Shown here one piece after another: positions 9,301 to 17,962 of a stretch of 64,000 nucleotides of DNA. The position numbers and the translations under genes were made by a program. The notes below the pieces were generated by a model, which saw nothing but the letters and a program-made list of their open reading frames with translations, was not told the origin of the DNA and did not search any database. The DNA comes from Mucilaginibacter phyllosphaerae (lineage in GTDB: Bacteria > Bacteroidota > Bacteroidia > Sphingobacteriales > Sphingobacteriaceae). How positions within the stretch are numbered: position 1 is the stretch's first letter; the number at the start of each line of letters is the position of its first letter. The DNA is taken from the NCBI RefSeq assembly GCF_004378255.1, contig NZ_SNQG01000002.1, forward strand, positions 682,001 to 746,000. The letters are read 5' to 3'.

Positions 9301-12300
9301 GTCGTTACCCGAGCCGGTTGCATCTATAAGCGTTGCAGTAGTGGTAGAGGGTACCTCGCCAAAGTGCCAAACCGCTTTGTAGTTTGATGAAGTAGTGTTA
9401 ACGGTTTTCCAGGTGTTTTGGTAAAATGCAGTGGTATGTGTGGCCGGGGCCGTAACATTGCCGTAAAAAAAGTTAAGGCTGTTATTATTTGTGCGGTAAA
9501 TGGTTGGTATTTGTACCCAAACAAATATGGTGCCCGTGGTTTGGTCGTAAGATTCTATCTGGTAAGGCAGCTCGGTTAGCGGTGCGCTGGGGTCTGTAAA
9601 GGCAAAATCATAGGCCGGGCCGTTAGGGAATTGTACCCGGTTGCTGCATCCGCCGGTTGTAATAATAAGGCCGGGATCAACAATTTTTAATAACACCGGG
9701 AACCTGGTTAGGTTGGCATTTATGCCTAAGCCGGTGGTATTCAGGGTAAGTGGCAGGCGGTAAGCATAACCGGTTAAAAAGGTATTGGGGTTAACTGTAA
9801 TGTTTACCACCGCAGTGGCATTACCTGCCGCGTTTGTAGCGGTAACCGTGTAGTTAGCTGCAGCACTTGCAGCAGTTGGCGTACCGCTGATAACACCAGT
9901 ATAATTATTAAAAATTAAACCTGCTGGTAGCGTAGGGCTGATAGCATAGCCGGATGCGGTAGACTTTAATATACTGCCAAAATTGTAACCTGTAAAATAC
10001 AGATTGCCGGATGCATCCACGGCTACAGCAGTAGGCGAATCTCCGGTGGTGAATAATTTGGTAACAACACCTGCGGGGCTTATCATATTAATAGAGCGGT
10101 CGCCGGCTGCAATACCTGCTTCTGCTTCATAAATGTTTCCGGCATCATCAATATCCATACTCCTTGGCGAGCTCAGGCCGGTTGATACAAATGTGGTTTG
10201 TGTGGTAGTGCCCGATGCATACTTGTAGATTTTGTTGCTGCTGTTACCGGGGCCGGGCTCTGATACGTAAATATCACCCGCGCTGTTTACCGTTACACCC
10301 CAGGGCGAATTTAAACCGGTAGCAATATAAGGTGCACCAACAGCTATTGTTCCTCCGTCGGTTGCACTGGTAATGGCACTGGTAGCTACTTTATAAACTT
10401 TACCGCCGTTAGCTACCGCCGAGTTTCTGTCTACAACATATAAATTCCCGGCAGCATCAAGGCTTACCCCTGTAGGTTCGGTAAAGCCGGTTAAAATAGT
10501 TACGTAGTTGGCCGATGTTGTTTTAACAATGGTACCTGTACCCCTGTTAGCCACATAGGTAGTACCTGCTGCATCTACAACTACCCCGGCAGGGCTGTTA
10601 TAACCATATTTTGCCGCATTTTGGGTAAAAAGAAGTGTGCCTGTAGCATTGTAAATATAGGTAGCATTATTATTGGTGCTGGTTACATATACATAACCTG
10701 TTGCAGGGTTTACAGCTACCCCGTTGCTTTGTGTAATATTAACAAAAGTAGCAGGCGCCCCGTAAGCGCCTACATCGCCACCTGTAAGTGTAGGTGCCAA
10801 AGGCGTTATGGTTGTGCCTACCGTATAAAACTGCGGCGTTGCATAGCTTAATGCCGGCGCCGGCGGGTTTACCGTTATAGATAAATTAAAGGTAGCGCTT
10901 CCGCTTATATTAGTAGCAGTAATGGCATAGCTGGTTGCTGTGCTAATGGTAGTTGGGGTACCCGTAATTTGCCCGGTAGTAGGGTTTAAGCTTAGGCCTG
11001 CAGGTAAGCCTGTTGTTGTAAAGCTGGTTGGGCTGTTGGTAGTGGTTGGGTTTAATGCGGTTATAGCCGTATTAACCGTGTAAGTTTGCGGCGATACATA
11101 AGAAATTGTTGGTGGAAGCGGGTTAACAGTGATATTTATTATCGCAGTACCGCTACCATTAGCATTTGTACCCGTTACTGTGTAACTTGTAGCCGTGGTG
11201 GCTGCAGTTGGCGTGCCGGTGATTATACCGGTTACAGGGTTAAGGGTTAACCCGGCGGGCAAAGCGGGGCTAATACTATAATAACTGCCAGTGTATTTTT
11301 GCACATTGGTGGAATTGTAATTGGTTACCAATATATTACCCGCAGCATCATAAGCAACACCGCTGGGCCCGTTTAAGCCTGTTAAAACGGTAGTTACCGT
11401 TCCATATGGCGTTACTTTTTTGATAGCATTATTCCCGCCATCAACCACTGTTAAATTACCTCCCGGATCGAAATCTAAAGTACTTGGGCTGCCACTAAAG
11501 CCGGTAGCAAAACTCACAATGGTGGTTGTGCCCGATACTACTTTGTTAACTACACCATTTTGCCCTACAAACAGATCGCCTGCGCTGTTAATAGCCACCG
11601 CCGATGGCGCTGTAAAGCCTGATTTAAAGATGGTGGATGTTGTGGCACCTGCAGCTATCCGATAAACATTGCCTGTATTAGAACTGGCTACATAAATATT
11701 ATTTGATGCATCTACAGCCAGGCCGAGTGGCTGGCTTATACCGGTAATGTAACTGACCACCCCGCCAGGAGTAACTTTAACAATCCTGTTGTTCCCATAG
11801 TCGGATATGTATAAATTAGCATTACCATCAAATATAAGTTGCTTTGGATTGACTAAAGTATAAGTTCCTGTTAAATATGGGTTTGTGGCAATAATGGTAC
11901 CTGTTGGTGAAAAATAACTTAGTGTGTTAGAAAAATTACTTAGCGCAACAATATTGCCCGTAACAGGGCTCACATCCACGCCTGATGGACCGGCAATAGT
12001 GCTCGAAAATACTTGAGGGGAATATGTACCTACTGCCCCGCCGCTATGGGTTGGTGCAAGCGCGGTAATAGCAGTACCCACGGTAAAGGTTTGGGGTGTA
12101 GCGTAAGAAAAAACAGGATTTAAGGGCGGTGTACTAAAATTATAAGTTTGGGAATTGGTATTATTTACCGTTATACCACCCGAAAAGCCGTTTTGAGTTA
12201 TTTGTGCCGCAGAAGGTAAAGAGAAATTAAATGGCGATAATGCATTAGTTGTAGTTGAAAAGTTAATTAAGATATAAAAATAAAAAGTAGAGCCGGTTCC

Positions 12301-12666
12301 TGCTGCGCCGGTTAAACTCGGCCATCCTCCAAGTTGTATTCCAAGACCACCAGGGTTTGCACTATAAGTATTAAGTGGTGCAGAAGCAGCAAGGTTTGGA
12401 TTTGCAGATGCAGTTTGTCTTAAACTTACAGATGTTACCTGTCCTCCATTTAAACCTTGAGATGAGGCAATATTAGCAGGTCCGCCGGTAAATGTGCTAC
12501 CTGCCGGTACAAACACTGAAAGGCCATAAACAACCGCATTAGATACCCCCCTTACATAAGTAGGGGCATTGCCCTGCAAAGAGGTAAATAATACCTGTGC
12601 CCTTAATGATACAGATAAGCAGATGAAACCGATGGCCAGGAAATATCTAAGTAGTAATTTTTTCAA
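6307..12666 (-). CDS. giant T9SS-secreted multidomain surface protein (Ig/NHL/DUF2341/LamG)
   Basis: 2119 aa. Signal peptide 1-23 (LRAQ). Three He_PIG-type Ig-like domains follow. The first and third are each split by an NHL-type beta-propeller: Ig halves at about 187-214 and 462-516 around a propeller at about 220-460, and at about 606-636 and 905-960 around a propeller at about 640-900. The middle Ig (520-601) is intact. Next come a DUF2341-like domain (about 965-1075), a LamG/concanavalin-like domain (about 1095-1300), Thr/Asn/Gly-rich beta repeats, and a C-terminal T9SS type A sorting domain (about 2030-2119; VFPNPVSSTINLSV, then GSYFIRVT and basic FIKL end). Such proteins are exported by T9SS and act as adhesins or polysaccharide-binding proteins; the ligand is unknown. 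Composition is strongly Thr/Ala/Asn/Gly biased. Confidence 0.9.
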   Translation of the reverse strand: MKKLLLRYFLAIGFICLSVSLRAQVLFTSLQGNAPTYVRGVSNAVVYGLSVFVPAGSTFTGGPANIASSQGLNGGQVTSVSLRQTASANPNLAASAPLNTYSANPGGLGIQLGGWPSLTGAAGTGSTFYFYILINFSTTTNALSPFNFSLPSAAQITQNGFSGGITVNNTNSQTYNFSTPPLNPVFSYATPQTFTVGTAITALAPTHSGGAVGTYSPQVFSSTIAGPSGVDVSPVTGNIVALSNFSNTLSYFSPTGTIIATNPYLTGTYTLVNPKQLIFDGNANLYISDYGNNRIVKVTPGGVVSYITGISQPLGLAVDASNNIYVASSNTGNVYRIAAGATTSTIFKSGFTAPSAVAINSAGDLFVGQNGVVNKVVSGTTTIVSFATGFSGSPSTLDFDPGGNLTVVDGGNNAIKKVTPYGTVTTVLTGLNGPSGVAYDAAGNILVTNYNSTNVQKYTGSYYSISPALPAGLTLNPVTGIITGTPTAATTATSYTVTGTNANGSGTAIINITVNPLPPTISYVSPQTYTVNTAITALNPTTTNSPTSFTTTGLPAGLSLNPTTGQITGTPTTISTATSYAITATNISGSATFNLSITVNPPAPALSYATPQFYTVGTTITPLAPTLTGGDVGAYGAPATFVNITQSNGVAVNPATGYVYVTSTNNNATYIYNATGTLLFTQNAAKYGYNSPAGVVVDAAGTTYVANRGTGTIVKTTSANYVTILTGFTEPTGVSLDAAGNLYVVDRNSAVANGGKVYKVATSAITSATDGGTIAVGAPYIATGLNSPWGVTVNSAGDIYVSEPGPGNSSNKIYKYASGTTTQTTFVSTGLSSPRSMDIDDAGNIYEAEAGIAAGDRSINMISPAGVVTKLFTTGDSPTAVAVDASGNLYFTGYNFGSILKSTASGYAISPTLPAGLIFNNYTGVISGTPTAASAAANYTVTATNAAGNATAVVNITVNPNTFLTGYAYRLPLTLNTTGLGINANLTRFPVLLKIVDPGLIITTGGCSNRVQFPNGPAYDFAFTDPSAPLTELPYQIESYDQTTGTIFVWVQIPTIYRTNNNSLNFFYGNVTAPATHTTAFYQNTWKTVNTTSSNYKAVWHFGEVPSTTTATLIDATGSGNDLTASATNITRSNAQILTGTTLNGGTVSKTTAAGLTALNTPITMSTWMYYGAYPAYAANAMVLQNGTSYSQIAFRGTANSSISNNSNGGAIVVSSDLTPASGAWHYVVYSYNGTTNSIYIDGALAKTSTTGTNIGTPNTIVFGSYNVGGNENFTGTIDESRVISTALSADWVKAEFNNQSDPGGFTIEGTTTADPVNVTTIPGGVTYTYNGSTYQSNITGASATPSFNGKENFIISGATTLTSAMTLYGLTVNSGISLGVNGQTLNVGCNIVNNGAITYGSTNSAINFNGSLAAQTYTAAATGNTTSIGSLTINNSAAGTITLSGGPVDIYNALTLPSGKLVIDPTTIFTLKSTATATAYVGTLPAASTITGTVSVERYITGGTINYRGYRLISSPVYAATVGGNRVTSVNYLKNTSYLTGTTDVGTNGFDLAGNPTLYLFREDRVPLTTSFTNGSYRGINTISTTPNYNIDIDGGPINIPVGNGVQFFYRGDRNVATITAQRNVNYVPTSAVITATGTLNTGQITVKNWYTPNSANLGYTTTTTTVRGYNLVGNPYASTIDWDTFNTTTSTSGIYGVNIGNTIYELNPRTKNFATYQKGVTPGTGTGTNNGSRYIVSGQGFFVVATSAAAQLIFNESAKSTVQNTVNTTLLMADKATVRSVAAANTDPDTHVRLQLLKDTVNNDDIYIGFQSNATPAYTFDEDAAYRPGIGVISLSSLSADNVSLSINRLPLLQKNQKIRLKVNATESGVYQLNLTEQKNIPDLYDIWLMDSFKKDSLNIRLYKSYSFNIERADTNTYSSARFSLIIRQNPDKGLRLLNFTGTKAKAGAQLLWVTENESNYTNFTVEKSIDGGKTFNVVGGLLSSGIGRYTLTDPSPITGVNQYRLKQDDVNGSISYSKSINIIYANVNDITENKNFMVFPNPVSSTINLSVVGQQSNSTSYTIVISNSNGEIVKSVTSPQPNWQDNVGNLIPGSYFIRVTNNKTKTDLGIAKFIKL

Positions 12667-13078
12667 ATCTTTAGGAGTTTAATCAATCGTTTAAATCAAT
12701 CTGTGCGCGCGTAATGCAATAATAGTGCAAATGAAACAAAAACAACACTTTAATACGCGTTATAATAAATAATGCGTTTATTTGGCTATGTACGTATAAG
12801 TTGCTAAAAAGGTTTGCTTTAAAGCTGCAAATACAGCCATAAGCCCAAAATACTTTTGTAGAAATATATGCGCGTTTTGGGTAGGTTATTCTACAATTTA
12901 ACTATGTAATTATTAACACATGTTTATTTGGCAAAAGGTTTAATTGAGCGAGAAAAACGTAATTCAAAAGAAAGGTTTTTAATTAAGATCAAACATTACT
13001 CCGGTGAAAAAAATGCCTTTATTTTTAATAAGGATCATATTTAAAACTATATTTTTATAACCAGTATCAAATTAATAT
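12667..13078. other. divergent intergenic region between two T9SS cargo genes
   Basis: 412 bp of AT-rich DNA separating the giant surface protein (minus) from the secreted subtilisin (plus). No ORF, RNA gene or convincing TAnnTTTG box was found. TATATTTTTA at about 13047-13056 is only a weak -7 candidate for the plus-strand gene. Both promoters must lie here. Confidence 0.6.
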
Positions 13079-16000
13079 ATGGGTAAAAAATACCTGGGCT
13101 TTTTGCTTTATACATTTTTATTGTTTTTGTGGTTGCCGGGGTTTAGCCAGCAGCAAATACCTGTTAACGCCATTAAGCAAAAACAACTGGAGATACTGTC
13201 TGCCCGCTCGCGCGATAGCTTTAATACAGGCCATCAAAAAGCCTTATTGCTGGCGCCTTCAAGGGGCTGGCCAATCTGGCGTGTAACAAGGGCCGGTAAC
13301 GTGGTATCATTACAAAGCATCAACCGCTATGGTTTCCCGGTATATCTTATTACACATAACAATACCATTGCCGCAGCTACCACCGGCACCAATACGGTGC
13401 AGCCCGGCGGCACACTGGGCTTAAACCTGAGTGGCAGCAGCGCCTTCCTCAGTAATAAACTGGGCATTTGGGATGGCGGCAGCGTATATGCGGCCCACCG
13501 CGAGTTTGCAGGCAAAGCCATCAGCCTTAAAAATACAGCAAGTGTAATAGACCATGCCACCCATGTGGCAGGTACTATGATAGCTAAAGGCGTTTACGCT
13601 CCGGTAAAGGGGATGGCGTTTGACGCGGCCACGCTGTCGTCCTGGGATTTTGATGACGATGTTACCGAAATGAGCGCGGCGGCATCCGGCCTGCTGCTTT
13701 CCAATCACTCCTACGGCGACGTTGGCGGCTGGGATTTTAACAGCGCCGATAACCGATGGGAATGGTATGGCCTGCCCGGCGATAATGAAGATTATAACTT
13801 TGGCTTTTACGATTTGCGCGTGCAATCGTGGGATAAGATAGCCTACAATGCGCCCTATTATTTAATTGTAGAGTCGGCCGGTAACAGCCGGTCAAGCAAC
13901 GGGCCGGCCATAGGCGATACTTATTACGGGTTTACCAGCCGCACAAACCCAACCTTTGTAAACAAAGGGGCAAGGCCGGCAAACATCAGTAATAACAACG
14001 GTTATGATATTATCACTACCACCGGTAATGCCAAAAATATCCTCACGGTAGGCTCGGTAGGGGCGCTGCCCAACGGCCCGGTAAACCGCGCAGATGTGGC
14101 TATCTCTTTCTTTAGCAGCTGGGGCCCCACGGATGACGGCCGTATTAAGCCCGACCTGGTTGGCGATGGCGAAAATATTGTATCTACCGGTACACAAAGT
14201 GCCAGTTCATACCTCACCTTGTCGGGCACCTCTATGTCGGCGCCAAATATTACGGGTTCTTTATACTTATTGCAGGAGTATTATGCGCAAAAAAATAACG
14301 GTGCGTTTATGCGGGCTGCCACATTAAAGGGCCTGGCCTGCCACACAGCCTTTGATGCCGGCAATGTTGGCCCCGATTATATTTACGGATGGGGGGTGCT
14401 GGATATGAAAAAAGCCGCACAGGCCATTACAGATAACGGCGTAAAAAGTATGATCAACGAAAATACCCTGGCGCAGGGGCAAACCCGCACGCTGGATGTG
14501 GTTGCCTCGGGCGATGGGCCGCTGTCTGTCAGCATATCTTGGACAGACCCGGAAGGTACCCCAACTACAGGCACCACCATCAACGACCGCACCCCAAAAC
14601 TGGTGAATGACCTTGATCTGCGTATAGCCGATGGCGCAACCACCTACACCCCCTGGGTGCTTATGCCCGATAACCCCCCGGCAGCGGCGACCAATGGCGA
14701 TAACATCAGGGATAATATAGAGCAGGTGTACATTGCCGGCGCTATACCGGGTAAAAAATATACTATCACCATATCGCATAAAGGTACGCTGCGATCGGGC
14801 AGCCAGCCTTATTCGGTTATTGTTACCGGGGCGGGTGGTAATCCCTACTGTGCATCGGCGCCGTTATCAACGGCGGATGCAAAGGTTACCGCTTTCTCGC
14901 TGTCGAACATAAACGCTACGGAGCCTGCCGGATGCACCGGTTACACCGACCATACCAGCCAAACCATCCAGTTAGAAGAAGGTAAAACCTATCCGTTCAG
15001 TATTACGCTGGGCACCTGCGGGGCAAACTTTAACAAAGCCGCAAAAATATTTGCCGACTGGAACGGTAACGGCACATTTGATGCCGGTGAACTGGCTGCC
15101 ACCACCGCTGTGATGGGCAGCACAGGCACGCTAACCGGTAATATAGCCGTGCCTGCATCGGTTATACCGGGCAACATCAGCCTGCTGCGCATTATACTGA
15201 ACGAAACTACCGACCCTGCATCAATTACCGCATGCGGCACCTATGCTAAAGGCGAAACACAGGATTACCGCATCCAGTTTACAAAACCGGCTATTGATGC
15301 CGGGGCAATTGCCATCGTCAATTCAAATGTTACCTGCGAACCGGCCGTAGCGGTTACCGTAAGGCTTAAAAACTTTGGCAGTGCAAGCATTAGCAACGTG
15401 CCGGTTACCGTAACCGTTACAGCCCCGGATAACACGGTGAGCACCTATAATGAAACTTATACCGGCACCTTAAGCCCAGAAGAGGAAACCGATTTTACCC
15501 TAAGCAGTAAATTTAATACGGTGGTGGGTGCAACCTACAGCATCACCGTAGAAACAAAGCTTAATGGCGACCCGATAGCGGCCAATAACAAAACAACCGG
15601 CACTATTGTGATCGGTTCGGCGCCGGGTGCTGCAGATCTGCTGGCTTATTATTGCGTCAACACCAAAACATACCAGTTAACCGGCCAGGGCGACGGCCAG
15701 CTGCTTTGGTATAAAACGGCATCAGATGCTATCCCGGTAGGGTATGGCTCGCCGGCAAACGTTACCGATGCACCTGTAAACAACACCTATTACGCCGGCT
15801 TAAATGATTTTAGCGGTAAGGCAGGCCCTGCTACCAAAGCTGTTTTTACATCAGGCAGCTACAACCAGTTTACGCCGGGGATCATCGTAAATACCCAGAT
15901 ACCGGTTAATATAGAAAGCGCGCGCCTGTATGTTGGCAACCCCGGCCGCGTTATTTTTACAGCTACAAATGATAATGGGGAGGTAGTGGCATCGGTAACG

Positions 16001-16828
16001 CTAAACGTAACAGCCACGCGCACTACAGCACAGCCCAATGCGCAGCCCGACGACCCGGCAGACCAGGGCAAAGTTTACAAGCTTAATTTATTATTGCCTG
16101 CCGCTGGTAATTATGTAATTACCCCCACTTATGAAAACGGCGCTACCCTGTTTCGCAGTAACAGCGGGGTAACGGGGTACCCTTTTAAAATTGGCGACGT
16201 TTTTAGTATTGCGGGTAACCAGGCCATATCCGGCACTAATGAAGCCGATACTGCGTATTATAAGAATTTTTATTATTACCTGTATGATATGCAGGTGCGC
16301 AGTCCGGGTTGCGCATCGGCAGGGAGGGTTGCTGTTACGGTTACCAAACCGGTTATTACACAAAGCGGCGATGCGCTTATTTCAAGTATCGCAGCGGGCA
16401 ACCAATGGCTTTTAAACGGCGTACTTATAGCCGGTGCAACAGATACCAAATATACGCCGCCGGTTAGCGGTAAATACCAAACGCAGGTAACGCTTACCAA
16501 TGGCTGTACGGCGTTGGCAGACGAATTTAATTATGCCATCGTGGCCAAAAATCCCGATAAAACAACTGATATCGGCCTAACCATATTTCCGGTGCCTGCC
16601 ACAACATATATCAACGTGGTTTTTGAAGCCAAACAAGCGGGTGATGTAGCGCTGGCAATGGTAAATACCCTGGGGCAGGTGGTGTATCAAAATAAGCAAA
16701 AAACGGAGGCGGGTAATTTTAGCGCCGTTATACCAACGGTTAACATGCAGCCAGGCGTTTACATGGTAAAAATAAATGTTGGTAATAAGGTATATGCCCG
16801 CAAGGTGGTTATTGTTGAGCCTAACTAA
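13079..16828 (+). CDS. secreted S8 subtilisin-like protease with GEVED and T9SS sorting domains
   Basis: 1249 aa. Signal peptide about 1-24 (GFSQ). Peptidase S8 catalytic residues: Asp132 (LGIWDGG), His159 (IDHATHVAGT), oxyanion Asn269 (ESAGNS) and Ser385 (LSGTSMSAPN). A proprotein-convertase-like beta domain follows (about 460-590), then a GEVED-type domain (about 595-735; WNGNGTFDAGE), a CARDB-like Ig domain (about 740-850), and a C-terminal T9SS type A domain (about 1170-1249; IFPVPATTYINVVF, then PGVYMVKINVG). Predicted to be exported by T9SS and to cleave extracellular protein. All catalytic residues are intact. The catalytic domain sits directly after a short N-terminal segment with no obvious I9 propeptide. 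Confidence 0.93.
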   Translation: MGKKYLGFLLYTFLLFLWLPGFSQQQIPVNAIKQKQLEILSARSRDSFNTGHQKALLLAPSRGWPIWRVTRAGNVVSLQSINRYGFPVYLITHNNTIAAATTGTNTVQPGGTLGLNLSGSSAFLSNKLGIWDGGSVYAAHREFAGKAISLKNTASVIDHATHVAGTMIAKGVYAPVKGMAFDAATLSSWDFDDDVTEMSAAASGLLLSNHSYGDVGGWDFNSADNRWEWYGLPGDNEDYNFGFYDLRVQSWDKIAYNAPYYLIVESAGNSRSSNGPAIGDTYYGFTSRTNPTFVNKGARPANISNNNGYDIITTTGNAKNILTVGSVGALPNGPVNRADVAISFFSSWGPTDDGRIKPDLVGDGENIVSTGTQSASSYLTLSGTSMSAPNITGSLYLLQEYYAQKNNGAFMRAATLKGLACHTAFDAGNVGPDYIYGWGVLDMKKAAQAITDNGVKSMINENTLAQGQTRTLDVVASGDGPLSVSISWTDPEGTPTTGTTINDRTPKLVNDLDLRIADGATTYTPWVLMPDNPPAAATNGDNIRDNIEQVYIAGAIPGKKYTITISHKGTLRSGSQPYSVIVTGAGGNPYCASAPLSTADAKVTAFSLSNINATEPAGCTGYTDHTSQTIQLEEGKTYPFSITLGTCGANFNKAAKIFADWNGNGTFDAGELAATTAVMGSTGTLTGNIAVPASVIPGNISLLRIILNETTDPASITACGTYAKGETQDYRIQFTKPAIDAGAIAIVNSNVTCEPAVAVTVRLKNFGSASISNVPVTVTVTAPDNTVSTYNETYTGTLSPEEETDFTLSSKFNTVVGATYSITVETKLNGDPIAANNKTTGTIVIGSAPGAADLLAYYCVNTKTYQLTGQGDGQLLWYKTASDAIPVGYGSPANVTDAPVNNTYYAGLNDFSGKAGPATKAVFTSGSYNQFTPGIIVNTQIPVNIESARLYVGNPGRVIFTATNDNGEVVASVTLNVTATRTTAQPNAQPDDPADQGKVYKLNLLLPAAGNYVITPTYENGATLFRSNSGVTGYPFKIGDVFSIAGNQAISGTNEADTAYYKNFYYYLYDMQVRSPGCASAGRVAVTVTKPVITQSGDALISSIAAGNQWLLNGVLIAGATDTKYTPPVSGKYQTQVTLTNGCTALADEFNYAIVAKNPDKTTDIGLTIFPVPATTYINVVFEAKQAGDVALAMVNTLGQVVYQNKQKTEAGNFSAVIPTVNMQPGVYMVKINVGNKVYARKVVIVEPN

Positions 16829-16857
16829 AGGGGGTAAGTTTATATATATAGGTACTG

Positions 16858-17139
16858 ATGAAGAAACCACTGCCAAGTTATATCCTTTACATCCTTTGCC
16901 TGTACGATATTTACCTGTATTTGCCGGATCTTTTCGACGTGCTAAAACTGGATATAGAGCCACCCACTACCGACTACCTGCTGTACTTTGATGCGGCAAT
17001 GCTACTTTCGGGAGGAATAGTTATCGGCGTTTTGCTGATACGGACAGATGGCAGGTTTAACAAAGCTCTGGGTATAACCATGATGCTGATGAACTTTATA
17101 CTTACACCCTGGTTTATTTTAAGGGCCCTGCCGGGATAA
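16858..17139 (+). CDS. small membrane protein, unknown
   Basis: 93 aa. Three hydrophobic segments (ILYILCLYDIYLYL; YFDAAMLLSGGIVIGVLL; ALGITMMLMNFILTPWFIL) with a short basic turn between the last two. No recognised family. It begins 29 nt after the protease stop and may be read through from it, but a functional link is not evident. Confidence 0.6.
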   Translation: MKKPLPSYILYILCLYDIYLYLPDLFDVLKLDIEPPTTDYLLYFDAAMLLSGGIVIGVLLIRTDGRFNKALGITMMLMNFILTPWFILRALPG

Positions 17140-17144
17140 TACTA

Positions 17145-17175
17145 TTGTTAATGACTATTGTGATTTGTAAATTTG
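17145..17175 (+). promoter_or_regulatory. promoter of the RelE-type toxin-antitoxin operon
   Basis: TTG at 17145-17147 and a perfect -7 box TAAATTTG at 17168-17175, 20 nt apart. The antitoxin ATG follows 20 nt downstream. Confidence 0.7.
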
Positions 17176-17195
17176 TGTAACATAAATACGCTATT

Positions 17196-17402
17196 ATGCT
17201 TACAGTGCATCCGCAATATATTAAAGATAGTAATGGTAACGAATCGTTAGTTGTACTTCCTGTTAGTGAGTTTAATTCAATTATGGAAGAATTAGAAGAC
17301 CTGGAGGATGTTAAACTTTACGATGAGGCTATAAAAAATGATACCGGAGAGCGCATTTTATTTTCTGAATACCTAAAGACCAGGAAAAAAAGTAATGCCT
17401 GA
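17196..17402 (+). CDS. type II antitoxin (Phd/YefM-like)
   Basis: 68 aa. An N-terminal strand-rich part (HPQYIKDSNGNESLVVLPVSEFNSIMEEL) resembles the Phd/YefM antitoxin fold. An acidic helix (EELEDLEDVKLYDEAIK) and a C-terminal tail probably wrap the toxin. The stop overlaps the start of the RelE-like gene by 8 nt, the usual coupled arrangement of antitoxin first. Likely represses its own promoter. Confidence 0.82.
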   Translation: MLTVHPQYIKDSNGNESLVVLPVSEFNSIMEELEDLEDVKLYDEAIKNDTGERILFSEYLKTRKKSNA

Positions 17403-17652
17403 TTATACTATTGTTTTATCTAAAAAAGCTCAGAAGCAATTAGACAAAATTCCGGATGCTTTTGCTGTACCTATTTTTGATGCTATTGCATCATTAGGGC
17501 AAGCCCCAAGGCCTCAGGGATATAAAAAGCTAACAGGTAGAGAAGGATATCGCATCAGGGTTGGTAACTATCGCATCATTTATAACATAATTGATGACGA
17601 GCTAATTATCAGCATTATTACTTTGGGGCATCGAAAAGATATTTATAGATAA
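17395..17652 (+). CDS. RelE/ParE-family toxin
   Basis: 85 aa, typical RelE length. Family landmarks: IVLSKKAQKQLDKIP near the N-terminus, the GYKKLTGREGYRIRVGNYRIIYNI core and the LGHRKDIYR end. RelE toxins are ribosome-dependent mRNA endonucleases; ParE relatives act on gyrase, and sequence alone does not settle which applies. The conserved Arg/Tyr residues near the end (HRKDIYR) suggest the RelE branch. Overlaps its antitoxin gene by 8 nt. Confidence 0.88.
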   Translation: MPDYTIVLSKKAQKQLDKIPDAFAVPIFDAIASLGQAPRPQGYKKLTGREGYRIRVGNYRIIYNIIDDELIISIITLGHRKDIYR

Positions 17653-17657
17653 AACAA

Positions 17658-17708
17658 ATTTACATCTGCTATTGGCGATTTTAAAAATCAACCTATGTTG
17701 ATGTAAAT
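17658..17708 (+). repeat. inverted repeat after the toxin gene
   Basis: Exact 9-bp arms ATTTACATC (17658-17666) and GATGTAAAT (17700-17708) with 33 nt between. There is no T-run, so a terminator role is doubtful. Confidence 0.45.
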
Positions 17709-17904
17709 ATGTGCTACACTCCACGCCCCGCTATTACCTTGCCGGCATTTTTATCTTGACAAATGCAGGCCTTAGTGTTTTCAACAGCATAATTTATTGG
17801 GGCAAAAACTATCATCAATCCATTCACACTCACAGCCTTTAATTCTGTAAAAAACTACCATACCCTTGTTACATTCTGCACTTTAAGTTTTCAATAAATT
17901 TAAG

Positions 17905-17912
17905 TACGTTTG
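17905..17912 (+). promoter_or_regulatory. -7 promoter box of the amino acid permease
   Basis: TACGTTTG matches TAnnTTTG and leaves a leader of about 45 nt before ATG 17963. The rest of the 310-bp gap (17653-17962) holds the inverted repeat described separately and otherwise nothing recognised. Confidence 0.55.
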
Positions 17913-17962
17913 GACAACTGATTTCAAGATATTAAAACTGAATCTTATTATTAAACTAAAAC

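Noticed and set aside
7244..11665. Several plus-strand ORFs of 60-140 codons across the giant secreted protein gene
   Set aside because: They are antisense shadows of a repetitive coding sequence; none has a recognisable domain or its own promoter.
13327..14779. Minus-strand ORFs up to 151 codons inside the subtilisin gene
   Set aside because: Antisense frames kept open by GC-rich third positions; translations are Cys/Arg/Gly-rich without family features.
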